DNA of 64,000 nucleotides from QHVT01 sp036389275 (GTDB lineage: Bacteria; Acidobacteriota; Thermoanaerobaculia; Gp7-AA8). The notes below the pieces were generated by a model. It was not told the DNA's origin, ran no database searches, and saw only the letters and a list, made by a program, of their open reading frames with translations. The position numbers were made by a program, and so were the translations under genes. Location: positions 82,664 to 146,663 of the forward strand of contig DASVQE010000012.1 of assembly GCA_036389275.1 (NCBI GenBank), read 5' to 3'. Positions 41,528-48,708 of the stretch are shown here, piece by piece; within the stretch, counting starts at the first letter, position 1; the number at the start of each line of letters is the position of its first letter.

Positions 41528-41793
41528 TCTCGCGCGAGCTCGAGATCAAGAACAAGCTCGGACTGCATGCACGCGCCGCCGCGAAGCTGGTGCATACCGC
41601 CGCGCGCTTCAAGGCCGACATCAAGATCCGCAAGAACGATGAAGAGGTCGACGGCAAGTCGATCCTCGGCATCCTCCTGCTCGCCGCCGGCCGCGGCTCC
41701 GTCGTCACTCTGCGCGCCGACGGTCCCGATGAGCGCGACGCCCTCGACGCCATCGAGAAGCTCATCGACGCAAAATTCGACGAAGTAGAATGA
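41524..41793 (+). CDS. ptsH: Phosphocarrier protein HPr
   Basis: 89 residues. His15 in G-L-H-A-R-A-A receives phosphate from EI. Ser46 in V-D-G-K-S-I-L-G-I matches the exact position phosphorylated by HprK, which is encoded 3 kb upstream. GTG 41524 overlaps the EIIA stop. The product therefore links EI flux with HprK control. Confidence 0.95.
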   Translation: MISRELEIKNKLGLHARAAAKLVHTAARFKADIKIRKNDEEVDGKSILGILLLAAGRGSVVTLRADGPDERDALDAIEKLIDAKFDEVE

Positions 41794-41800
41794 CGGGCGG

Positions 41801-43585
41801 ATGCCGTCCGCACACACCCGTTCCGACATTCGTACCTACAAAGGGATCGGAGTCTCTCCCGGCATCGCCATTGGCCGCGCGATCATCGTCGAGAAGCGCG
41901 TCGCCTCCGTCTACCGCGTGCCGATCCGCGACGAGGAAGTGCCGGCCGAGGTCACGCGGCTGACCGAGGCGCTCGAGAAAACGCGCGACGAGCTCTTCGA
42001 CCTCAAGGCGAAGGTCAGCCGCTCGATGGGCGACGAGTACGCGCAGATCTTCGAGGCGCACGCGATGATCGTCGGCGACGCTTCATTCGCCGACAAGGTC
42101 GTGCAGAAGATCGAGAACGAGCAGGTGAACGCCGAATGGGCGCTGGCGGAGGTGCAGGAAGAGCTGCAGGCGCGCTTCGCCAGCTTCGACGACGACTACC
42201 TGCGCGAGCGCGTGGCCGACGTCAAGGACGTCGCCGAGCGCGTGCTGGTGAACCTGCAGGGAATCGCCCATCACGATCTCTCCGAGATCAAGCACGACGT
42301 GATCATCATCGCCGACGACCTCACGCCGTCGGACACGATCCACTTCAACCGCCGCCCCATCGTCGGCTTCGCCACCGAGGCCGGCGGACGCACCTCGCAC
42401 ACCTCGATCATCGCCAAGTCACTCTTCATGCCGGCGGTGATCGGCGTGCCGCGCCTGACGAAGATCGTCGACAACGACGAGCTGATCATCGTCGACGGCT
42501 ACGAAGGCACCGTGCTGGTGAATCCGACCGCCGCGATGGTCAGCGAGTACGAGAGCCGCGTCTCTCGACATGAAGAAGCGGAGCAGCGGCTGCTCGAGAA
42601 CCGCTCGCTCGCCGCGGTGACGAAGGACCATCACCAGGTGCAGCTCCAGGCGAACATCGAGCTGGTGGAAGAGCTCGACGACGCCACCAGGTACGGCGCC
42701 GAAGGGATCGGTCTTTACAGAAGTGAGTTTCTCTACATTTCCACCAGTCCGGATCTCCCGACCGAGGAAGAGCACTTCGAGGTCTATCGCAAGCTGGCCG
42801 AGGCCACCGCTCCGAACTGGTGTGTCATCCGCACCTTCGACCTCGGCGGCAAGAAGCTCGCGCGCGAGGTGATGGGCTCGAAGGAAGACAACCCGGTCCT
42901 CGGCCTGCGCGCGCTGCGGCTCTGCATGCAGCATCGCGATATGTTCAAGACGCAGCTCCGCGCGCTGCTGCGCGCGTCCGCGTTCGGCAAGATCAAGATC
43001 ATGTTTCCGCTCGTCTCCGGCGTGCAGGAGCTGCGGCAGGTGAAGACGCTCGTGCGCGAGATCCGCCTCGAGCTCGACGCCGCCGGCGTTCCGTACAACC
43101 ACGAGCTGCAGATCGGGATCATGATCGAAGTTCCGTCGGCCGCAGTGATCGCCGACCTGCTCGCCACCGAGGCCGACTTCTTCGCCATCGGCACCAACGA
43201 CCTCATTCAATATTCGCTGGCGATCGACCGCGGCAACGAGAATGTCAGCTATCTCTACGAGCCGCTGCATCCGGCGCTGCTGCGCCTGATCAAAGGCGTC
43301 ATCGACGCCGGCAAGCGCGCCGGCATCCCGGTGTCGATGTGCGGCGAGATGGCTTCCGATCCGATCTACGCGGTCGTGCTCCTCGGCCTCGGCCTGGAGA
43401 TCTTCTCGATGAATCCCTCGTCGATCCCGATCATCAAGAACGTGGTCCGCTCCGTGCGATACAAAGAGTGCCGCCGCATCGCCGAGATCGCGCTGCAGCG
43501 CAAGACCGCGCAGGAGATCGAGGAGTTCATCATCGAGAGCGTGGCCATGCGGTTTCCGGAAGGACTGGTGAACAAATCCCTATGA
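41801..43585 (+). CDS. ptsI: Phosphoenolpyruvate-protein phosphotransferase (PTS EI)
   Basis: Uses PEP to phosphorylate HPr. 594 residues. The N-terminal domain has the phospho-His at about residue 200 in G-G-R-T-S-H-T-S-I-I-A. The PEP-binding barrel has L-R-A-L-R-L, M-F-P-L-V-S-G, and the active-site G-T-N-D-L-I-Q-Y with Cys in V-S-M-C-G-E-M. It starts at ATG 41801, with a weak ribosome site, nine bases after TAGAAT. No GAF domain precedes it, so this is EI and not the nitrogen-type PtsP. Confidence 0.96.
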   Translation: MPSAHTRSDIRTYKGIGVSPGIAIGRAIIVEKRVASVYRVPIRDEEVPAEVTRLTEALEKTRDELFDLKAKVSRSMGDEYAQIFEAHAMIVGDASFADKVVQKIENEQVNAEWALAEVQEELQARFASFDDDYLRERVADVKDVAERVLVNLQGIAHHDLSEIKHDVIIIADDLTPSDTIHFNRRPIVGFATEAGGRTSHTSIIAKSLFMPAVIGVPRLTKIVDNDELIIVDGYEGTVLVNPTAAMVSEYESRVSRHEEAEQRLLENRSLAAVTKDHHQVQLQANIELVEELDDATRYGAEGIGLYRSEFLYISTSPDLPTEEEHFEVYRKLAEATAPNWCVIRTFDLGGKKLAREVMGSKEDNPVLGLRALRLCMQHRDMFKTQLRALLRASAFGKIKIMFPLVSGVQELRQVKTLVREIRLELDAAGVPYNHELQIGIMIEVPSAAVIADLLATEADFFAIGTNDLIQYSLAIDRGNENVSYLYEPLHPALLRLIKGVIDAGKRAGIPVSMCGEMASDPIYAVVLLGLGLEIFSMNPSSIPIIKNVVRSVRYKECRRIAEIALQRKTAQEIEEFIIESVAMRFPEGLVNKSL

Positions 43586-43959
43586 GCGCCGAACACGATC
43601 AACTCTTCGAGATCCATCACATCACGCACGTCGCCAAACCGTGGGGCTACGAGCTGATCTTCGCCCGCACCGACAAGTACGTCGGGAAGATCCTGCACAT
43701 CAACCGCGGCGAGTCGCTGAGCCTGCAGTATCACGAAATGAAAGAAGAGACGCTGTACGTTGTGGACGGCGAGCTGCGGCTGACCATCGAGAAAGACGGC
43801 GACCGGCGCGAGCTCATGCTGCGGAAAGGCGAGTCGTTCCACATCCCGCCGCGGCTGATTCACCGGATGGAAGCGATCGAGGACACCGACGTCGCCGAGG
43901 TTTCGACGCCGGAGCTCGACGACGTCGTCCGGCTCGAAGACCGCTACGGCCGCGTATGA
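43582..43959 (+). CDS. Cupin-fold protein related to phosphomannose isomerase type II domain
   Basis: 125 residues of single cupin domain: K-P-W-G-Y-E-L-I-F near 19, S-L-Q-Y-H-E-M-K-E-E-T near 46, where His/Glu could bind a metal, and F-H-I-P-P-R-L-I-H-R near 85 with a second His. P-W-G and the H-x-K-E-E pattern match the isomerase half of GMP-PMI enzymes that interconvert fructose-6-P and mannose-6-P. Without the pyrophosphorylase half the activity is not certain. The start overlaps ptsI by four bases. Confidence 0.8.
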   Translation: MSAEHDQLFEIHHITHVAKPWGYELIFARTDKYVGKILHINRGESLSLQYHEMKEETLYVVDGELRLTIEKDGDRRELMLRKGESFHIPPRLIHRMEAIEDTDVAEVSTPELDDVVRLEDRYGRV

Positions 43960-44390
43960 ACACGCTCCTTCTCGTCGTCGTGCTGGCGCTCGCAACGGGC
44001 GATACGTCGACGCTCGTCAACGCCTCGAAGGCGACCAAGGCGAAGCGGAAGACGAGCACGACCCGCGTCATCACGAACGCCGACGTGAAGAAGTCGAAAG
44101 GGAAGCTGGTCGAGCAGAAGCCGACCGCGCCGGCCGATGCGCCGCCGTCGCAGACGCTCACCGAAAAGTACGAGGCCGAGCGCGCGCAACGCGCCGCATC
44201 GGAGGCGAGGCTCGCCTCGGCGCAGGCGCTCGTGAATGACCTCGAGCGCGAGCTGGCCCGCATCGAACAGAGTTACTACGACGAGAACGATCTCGATCGC
44301 CGCGACCGCGAGATCGTGAAGCGCTTCAACGACACCAAGGCGAAACTCGACGCCGCGCGCAAAGAGCTCGACGCCGCAAAACCGCAATGA
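43956..44390 (+). CDS. Exported coiled-coil protein, unknown function
   Basis: 144 residues. A short hydrophobic N-terminus (1-14, L-L-L-V-V-V-L-A-L-A) suggests export, followed by a basic Lys/Thr region and a coiled coil at about 75-140 rich in Ala, Glu and Arg. It lies between the cupin and miaB, overlapping both by four bases, so it is co-translated. No family is recognised. Confidence 0.65.
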   Translation: MNTLLLVVVLALATGDTSTLVNASKATKAKRKTSTTRVITNADVKKSKGKLVEQKPTAPADAPPSQTLTEKYEAERAQRAASEARLASAQALVNDLERELARIEQSYYDENDLDRRDREIVKRFNDTKAKLDAARKELDAAKPQ

Positions 44391-45685
44391 CCAAGACTTT
44401 TTTCATCGAGACGTGGGGCTGCCAGATGAACGAGCTCGACACCGAGCGGCTGTCGGGCGGGCTCAAGCTGCGCGGTTACCGGCGCGTCGAGGACGAGTCG
44501 CAGGCGAGCCTGATCCTGCTCAACACCTGCTCGGTGCGCGACAAGGCGGAGCAGAAAGTCTTCTCGCGCCTCGGCCGTCTGCGCGAGCTCAAGCGCGAGA
44601 CCGGCGCGCGCGTCGGCGTCTGCGGCTGCGTGGCGCAGCAGGAAGGCGAGCGCATTCTCGAGCGCGCCCCATGGGTCGACTTCGTGATGGGGCCGGGCAA
44701 CGTCGGCTACCTCGATGAAGTGCTGGAGCAGGGGAGGAAGCTCGCCGTCGAGTTCCCCGAGGATCGCCGCTACGACCACGTCGCCATCGACCGCACCTCG
44801 CCGACCAAGGCGTGGGTGACGATCATCGAAGGGTGCAACAAGAACTGCACGTTCTGCATCGTGCCGACCACGCGCGGGCGCGAGGTCTCGCGCCGCTTCG
44901 ACGACGTCCTCGGCGAAGTGCGCACCGCCGTCGCCAGCGGCCGCATGGAGATCGAGCTCCTCGGCCAGACCGTCAATGCCTACCGCTGTCCCGAGTCGGC
45001 GCGCGACTTCGGCGCGCTGCTGCGCGCGGTTGCCGAGATCGAGGGCGTAGTGCGGCTGCGCTTCACCACGTCGCATCCGGCCGAGGTGAACGACTCGATG
45101 ATCGCGGCCATGCGCGATCACGCCAACATCTCCCGCTATCTGCATCTGCCGGTGCAGTCGGGATCGTCGCGCATCCTGCGGCGGATGAAGCGGCTGTATA
45201 CGCGCGAGAAATACCTCGAGACCATCGCCCGCATCCGCGAGGTTATCCCGGAGATCCACTTCTCGACTGATCTCATCGTCGGCTTTCCCGGCGAGACGGA
45301 GGAGGACTTTCAGGAGACGCTCAGCCTGATCGAAGAAGTGAATTACGGTTCGCTTTTCGCCTTCAAGTACTCTCCGCGGCCGGGCACTCCGTCGCTGCGC
45401 ATCGGCGAGCCGGTCGACGACGCGGTGGCCTCGGAGCGGTTGCAGCGCCTCTTCGACCTGCACGAGCGGATGAAGCGCGAGCGCCTGGAGTCATACCGCG
45501 GCCGGGTCGTGCCGGTCATGGTCGAAGGGCCGAGCCGCCACGATCCGTCCATGCTCTCCGGCCGCACCGACGACTATTGGGTCGTCAACTTCCGCGGCGA
45601 CCTCGCCACGCCGCTGGGGAGTATCCTTGGCGTGCGTATCGACGCAGCGCAGCATCACACACTTCGCGGAGAGGCGGTCGCATGA
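44387..45685 (+). CDS. miaB: tRNA-2-methylthio-N6-dimethylallyladenosine synthase
   Basis: Radical-SAM methylthiotransferase acting on tRNA position 37. 432 residues. The N-terminal cluster cysteines are C12, C48 and C81 (plus an extra C79), the radical SAM cysteines C150, C154 and C157 (C-N-K-N-C-T-F-C), and a TRAM domain follows from about residue 370. N-T-C-S-V-R-D-K-A and G-Q-T-V-N-A-Y are MiaB-type signatures. The ATG overlaps the preceding stop. Confidence 0.93.
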   Translation: MTKTFFIETWGCQMNELDTERLSGGLKLRGYRRVEDESQASLILLNTCSVRDKAEQKVFSRLGRLRELKRETGARVGVCGCVAQQEGERILERAPWVDFVMGPGNVGYLDEVLEQGRKLAVEFPEDRRYDHVAIDRTSPTKAWVTIIEGCNKNCTFCIVPTTRGREVSRRFDDVLGEVRTAVASGRMEIELLGQTVNAYRCPESARDFGALLRAVAEIEGVVRLRFTTSHPAEVNDSMIAAMRDHANISRYLHLPVQSGSSRILRRMKRLYTREKYLETIARIREVIPEIHFSTDLIVGFPGETEEDFQETLSLIEEVNYGSLFAFKYSPRPGTPSLRIGEPVDDAVASERLQRLFDLHERMKRERLESYRGRVVPVMVEGPSRHDPSMLSGRTDDYWVVNFRGDLATPLGSILGVRIDAAQHHTLRGEAVA

Positions 45686-46170
45686 GCGAGCTCGTACCGA
45701 TGTCGATCAAAGGGCTGATGCTCGACCCGGTGTCGAACTCTCCCATCGTCGTGCTCAAGGATGAAGAGGAGAAGTTTTTCCTGCCGATCTGGGTCGGGAT
45801 CTTCGAGGCCAACGCCATCGCCCTGCAGCTCGAGAACATCGCCACGCCGCGGCCGATGACGCACGATCTGCTGCGCAACACGATCGAGGAGCTGAACGCG
45901 AGCGTCACGCGCATCGTCATCAACGACCTGCGCGACGCCACGTTCTTCGCCCAGATCCGCCTGCGCGCCGGCGACCGGATGCTGGAGATCGACGCCCGTC
46001 CGAGCGATGCCATCGCGCTCGCGCTGCGCACCGAGGCGCCGATTTTCGTGGCGCAGTCGGTCCTCGACCAGGCTCAGACGATCAGCCCGGAGTCGGAGGA
46101 GCAGGACGACAAGATGAAGAAGTGGTTCGAGAACCTCGATGACACCGATCTGGGCAAGTACAAGATGTAG
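45682..46170 (+). CDS. Bifunctional nuclease (BFN, DUF151) family protein
   Basis: 162 residues. The BFN domain shows L-P-I-W-V-G-I-F-E-A-N-A-I near 35, T-H-D-L-L near 59, and S-D-A-I-A-L-A-L near 112. Plant BFN proteins have DNase/RNase activity; bacterial members are mostly untested. The acidic tail (about 133-160) is common in these. The start overlaps miaB by four bases. A miaB-BFN order is frequent in Acidobacteriota and Deltaproteobacteria-like genomes. Confidence 0.88.
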   Translation: MSELVPMSIKGLMLDPVSNSPIVVLKDEEEKFFLPIWVGIFEANAIALQLENIATPRPMTHDLLRNTIEELNASVTRIVINDLRDATFFAQIRLRAGDRMLEIDARPSDAIALALRTEAPIFVAQSVLDQAQTISPESEEQDDKMKKWFENLDDTDLGKYKM

Positions 46171-46185
46171 AATCGCCCCGGTTCA

Positions 46186-46938
46186 ATGATCATCACCGTT
46201 GCCAACCAGAAAGGCGGCGTCGGCAAGACGACGACCGCGATCAATCTCGCCGCGGCCGTCGCCAACAAAGGCAAAACGCTCCTCATCGACCTCGACCCGC
46301 AGGCCAACTCGACGATGAGTTACGTCGACGCGCGGTCGATCACCAAGTCGATGTACGACGTGATGGTCAGCGAGGAGCTCGACTTCGGCGACGTCATCAT
46401 CCCGACCCGCGTCCCGAATCTCTTTCTCGCGCCGTCGCGCATCGCCCTGGCCAAGCTCGAGTCGAAGCTGATCGGGGATCTCGACGGACCGTTCCGCCTC
46501 AAGGATCGGATGAAGGACATCGCCGCCGAGTACGAGTACATCTTCATCGACACGCCGCCGACCCTCGGCATGATCACGGTGAACGCGCTGGTGGCCTCGA
46601 CGCACGTCCTGGTGCCGATCCAGTCGTCGTATTTCGCCCTCGAAGGGACGGACGATCTGCTCGAGACGATCGAGAAGATCAAGGCGCGGCCGAACCCGAA
46701 TCTGCAGCTCGCCGGCGTCGTCATCACGATGCACGACAAGCGCACCACGCTGGCCAAGGACATCCACGACCAGATCGGCCAGGTCTTCGGCGACCGCCTG
46801 TTCAATACGGTGATCACGAAATCCATCCGTCTGGAAGAAAGTCCTGCCTACAAGGAATCGATCTTTACCTTCGCGCCCCGTTCCAGCGGCGCGATGGAGT
46901 ACTACAGTCTCTCCGAGGAGCTACTCTCGCGTGTCTGA
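46186..46938 (+). CDS. parA: ParA-family chromosome partitioning ATPase
   Basis: 250 residues. Deviant Walker A K-G-G-V-G-K-T-T at 10-17, switch D-L-D-P-Q-A-N at about 37, and D-T-P-P-T-L-G near 123. It lacks the N-terminal DNA-binding extension of plasmid ParA, so it is chromosomal Soj-type. parB follows after eight bases. No parS sequence (TGTTTCACGTGAAACA-like) was seen within the window. Confidence 0.95.
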   Translation: MIITVANQKGGVGKTTTAINLAAAVANKGKTLLIDLDPQANSTMSYVDARSITKSMYDVMVSEELDFGDVIIPTRVPNLFLAPSRIALAKLESKLIGDLDGPFRLKDRMKDIAAEYEYIFIDTPPTLGMITVNALVASTHVLVPIQSSYFALEGTDDLLETIEKIKARPNPNLQLAGVVITMHDKRTTLAKDIHDQIGQVFGDRLFNTVITKSIRLEESPAYKESIFTFAPRSSGAMEYYSLSEELLSRV

Positions 46939-46946
46939 GGAACGTC

Positions 46947-47780
46947 ATGGCGGCTAAACGTGGACTACCGGAGCGCGCGGTCATGCGCCACGACCTGCAT
47001 TACGTCGACGAGCTCACGCGACGGTCGGGGAGGCACATCGGCACGATGCTGCCGCTGCAGTTCATCGAGCCGAACGCGGAGCAGCCGCGCACGCAGCTCG
47101 GCAACATCGAGGAGCTCGCCGCCAGCGTGCGCGAGAAAGGCGTGCTCGAGCCGATCCTGGTGCGGCAGCTCGGCGCGAACCGCTACCAGATCATCTCCGG
47201 CGAGCGGCGCTACCGCGCCGCCACCATGGCCGGCCTCGACGAGATTCCCGCGATCGAGCTCGACGTCGACGACCGCGAGCAGCTCGAGATCGCGCTCATC
47301 GAGAACATCCAGCGCAAGGACCTGACCGCGTTCGAAGAGGCGGAAGGACTGTACGTGCTGCAGCAGAAGTTCGGCTACACGCACGAGAAGATCTCGCAGG
47401 TGATCGGCAAGTCGCGCACGACCGTCACCGAGACGCTGCTCATCAACGACATTCCGGACCGCATCCGGGCCATGTGCCGCGAGGCCGGCATCTCGAACAA
47501 GAGCGTGCTCGTGCAGGTGGCGCGCGCCGGATCGGAAGAGGCGATGGAGCAGGTGGTGCGCGCCTTCGCGGCCGGCGAGCTCTCGCGCGACGACCTGCGC
47601 AAGCAGACCGCCTCGAAGCCGGAGCCGAAGAAGGCGGGACGGCCGAAGAATTACGTCTTCGCCCTCAAGGACAAGTCGCTCCCGTTCACGCTCAACCTCG
47701 CCTTCCGCAAGCCGAACGTCGACAAGAGCGAAGTGATCGACGCGGTGCGCGAGCTGCTGCGCCGCCTGGAAGCGGAGTAG
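46947..47780 (+). CDS. parB: ParB-family chromosome partitioning protein
   Basis: 277 residues. The CTP-binding domain has S-G-E-R-R-Y-R-A near 87 and N-I-Q-R-K-D-L-T-A-F-E-E-A near 119. The helix-turn-helix follows (I-S-Q-V-I-G-K-S-R-T-T-V), then a linker with K-A-G-R-P-K-N. The C-terminal domain L-P-F-T-L-N-L-A-F-R-K is unlike classical ParB dimerisation domains and may be lineage-specific. The pair with parA makes a chromosome segregation system. Confidence 0.93.
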   Translation: MAAKRGLPERAVMRHDLHYVDELTRRSGRHIGTMLPLQFIEPNAEQPRTQLGNIEELAASVREKGVLEPILVRQLGANRYQIISGERRYRAATMAGLDEIPAIELDVDDREQLEIALIENIQRKDLTAFEEAEGLYVLQQKFGYTHEKISQVIGKSRTTVTETLLINDIPDRIRAMCREAGISNKSVLVQVARAGSEEAMEQVVRAFAAGELSRDDLRKQTASKPEPKKAGRPKNYVFALKDKSLPFTLNLAFRKPNVDKSEVIDAVRELLRRLEAE

Positions 47781-47783
47781 CGC

Positions 47784-48275
47784 TCACCACCCGTAACCGA
47801 AGCTCACCCCGACCCACGGCAACACGCCGCCGTCGGAAACGAGCGGCGTGAACCCGGCCCGGAAAACAAACCCCTTGCCCGGACGCTGGTAGCGGTAGCC
47901 GAGTGTGCCGGTGGCGACGAGGTTCGAAAAGTTCTCGTCCTCGATCTCATCGTCGAACAGATCCTGCGAGTCCCCAGTGAGCAGCGTGAAGCCCGCGCCC
48001 GCCTCGAGATGATGATTCGCCTGCGGCCGCGTCACGTAATTCACCATCACCGGAATGATGAACGTCGAGTCGGTGTCGTTCTCGCTCTCCCCAGTGACGT
48101 ACGAAAACCCGATCCTCCCAAACACCCGATCGGTAAACCCACGTTCGTAGTTGACGGTGAGAATGATCCCGTTCCCGAGCAACTCCCCATACGCGACATT
48201 GCGCGGCGGCGTTTGGGCGGCGGCGGGCAGAACGACCAGGGCGGAAAGGAGGAGCAGCAGCACGAGCTTGCGCAT
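47784..48275 (-). CDS. Predicted outer-membrane beta-barrel protein
   Basis: 163 residues with a signal peptide (cleavage after A-A-A-Q). The mature part has alternating amphipathic strands such as G-I-I-L-T-V-N-Y-E and F-I-I-P-V-M-V-N-Y-V, and it ends in F-G-Y-G-W, an aromatic C-terminus typical of barrels. The length suits about eight strands. Function is unknown. It ends four bases after parB, convergently. Confidence 0.72.
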   Translation of the reverse strand: MRKLVLLLLLSALVVLPAAAQTPPRNVAYGELLGNGIILTVNYERGFTDRVFGRIGFSYVTGESENDTDSTFIIPVMVNYVTRPQANHHLEAGAGFTLLTGDSQDLFDDEIEDENFSNLVATGTLGYRYQRPGKGFVFRAGFTPLVSDGGVLPWVGVSFGYGW

Positions 48276-48708
48276 CCTGGCGATCCCTGCAAGGTTCTTG
48301 ACAAGCGGCTATGCCACGGCTCGTGCCATGGCTTTTGCCATCGTGCGTGGTAGCCGACTTGCCAACAATTTTGCCAATCGGTGCGCTGCGGCGCGCGCGG
48401 CTCGAGCGTAGCGAGGGACCTGGCCCATGTCATCCCGAGCGTAGCGAGGGACCCGGGTGGGTGGCGCGGCAGGAACGGCCCGTTGCACGCACGTGATCGA
48501 GCGTAGCGAGCGACCTGGCGAGGCCGCGCGAGAGGCACCTGCACCGCACGCCCAACCACCCAGGTCCCTCGCTACGCTCGGGATGACGTCGGGGCTACGA
48601 ACACCCACACCCACACCCGCCCCAACCTTGTACTTAACATAATCCATCTTATCAGACGCTGCGGAATCCTTGCGGGTGGGCAGGGTTCTCGCCATCATCG
48701 GGCCGCAG
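48276..48708. other. 433-base gene-free stretch between the barrel protein and lptFG
   Basis: It holds an imperfect hairpin (48306-48356, outer stem CGGCTA/TAGCCG) rich in TGCCA motifs, a cluster of AGCGTAGCGAGG repeats (listed separately) and, next to lptFG, an AT-richer patch with TTGTAC and CATAAT (about 48630-48655) that may serve as promoter. No open reading frame here has coding character. Confidence 0.6.
48401..48587. repeat. Cluster of CGAGCGTAGCGAGGGACC repeats, direct and inverted
   Basis: Direct copies of the core lie at about 48403, 48436 and 48498, and an inverted copy at about 48562-48580. The segment 48431-48460 and the segment 48557-48586 are inverted copies with 29 of 30 matches. 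The core is shared with the palindrome that overlaps the ABC exporter 3' end near 12.8 kb. Confidence 0.85.

Noticed and set aside
48288..48304. Possible sigma-54 promoter on the minus strand before the barrel protein (TTGTCAAGAACCTTGCA)
   Set aside because: The essential -24 GG is GT, and the predicted transcript start would fall at the start codon, leaving no leader.
46186..48708. parS centromere sites or a replication origin near parAB
   Set aside because: I looked for TGTTTCACGTGAAACA-like palindromes and DnaA-box clusters and saw none, so proximity to the origin cannot be claimed.
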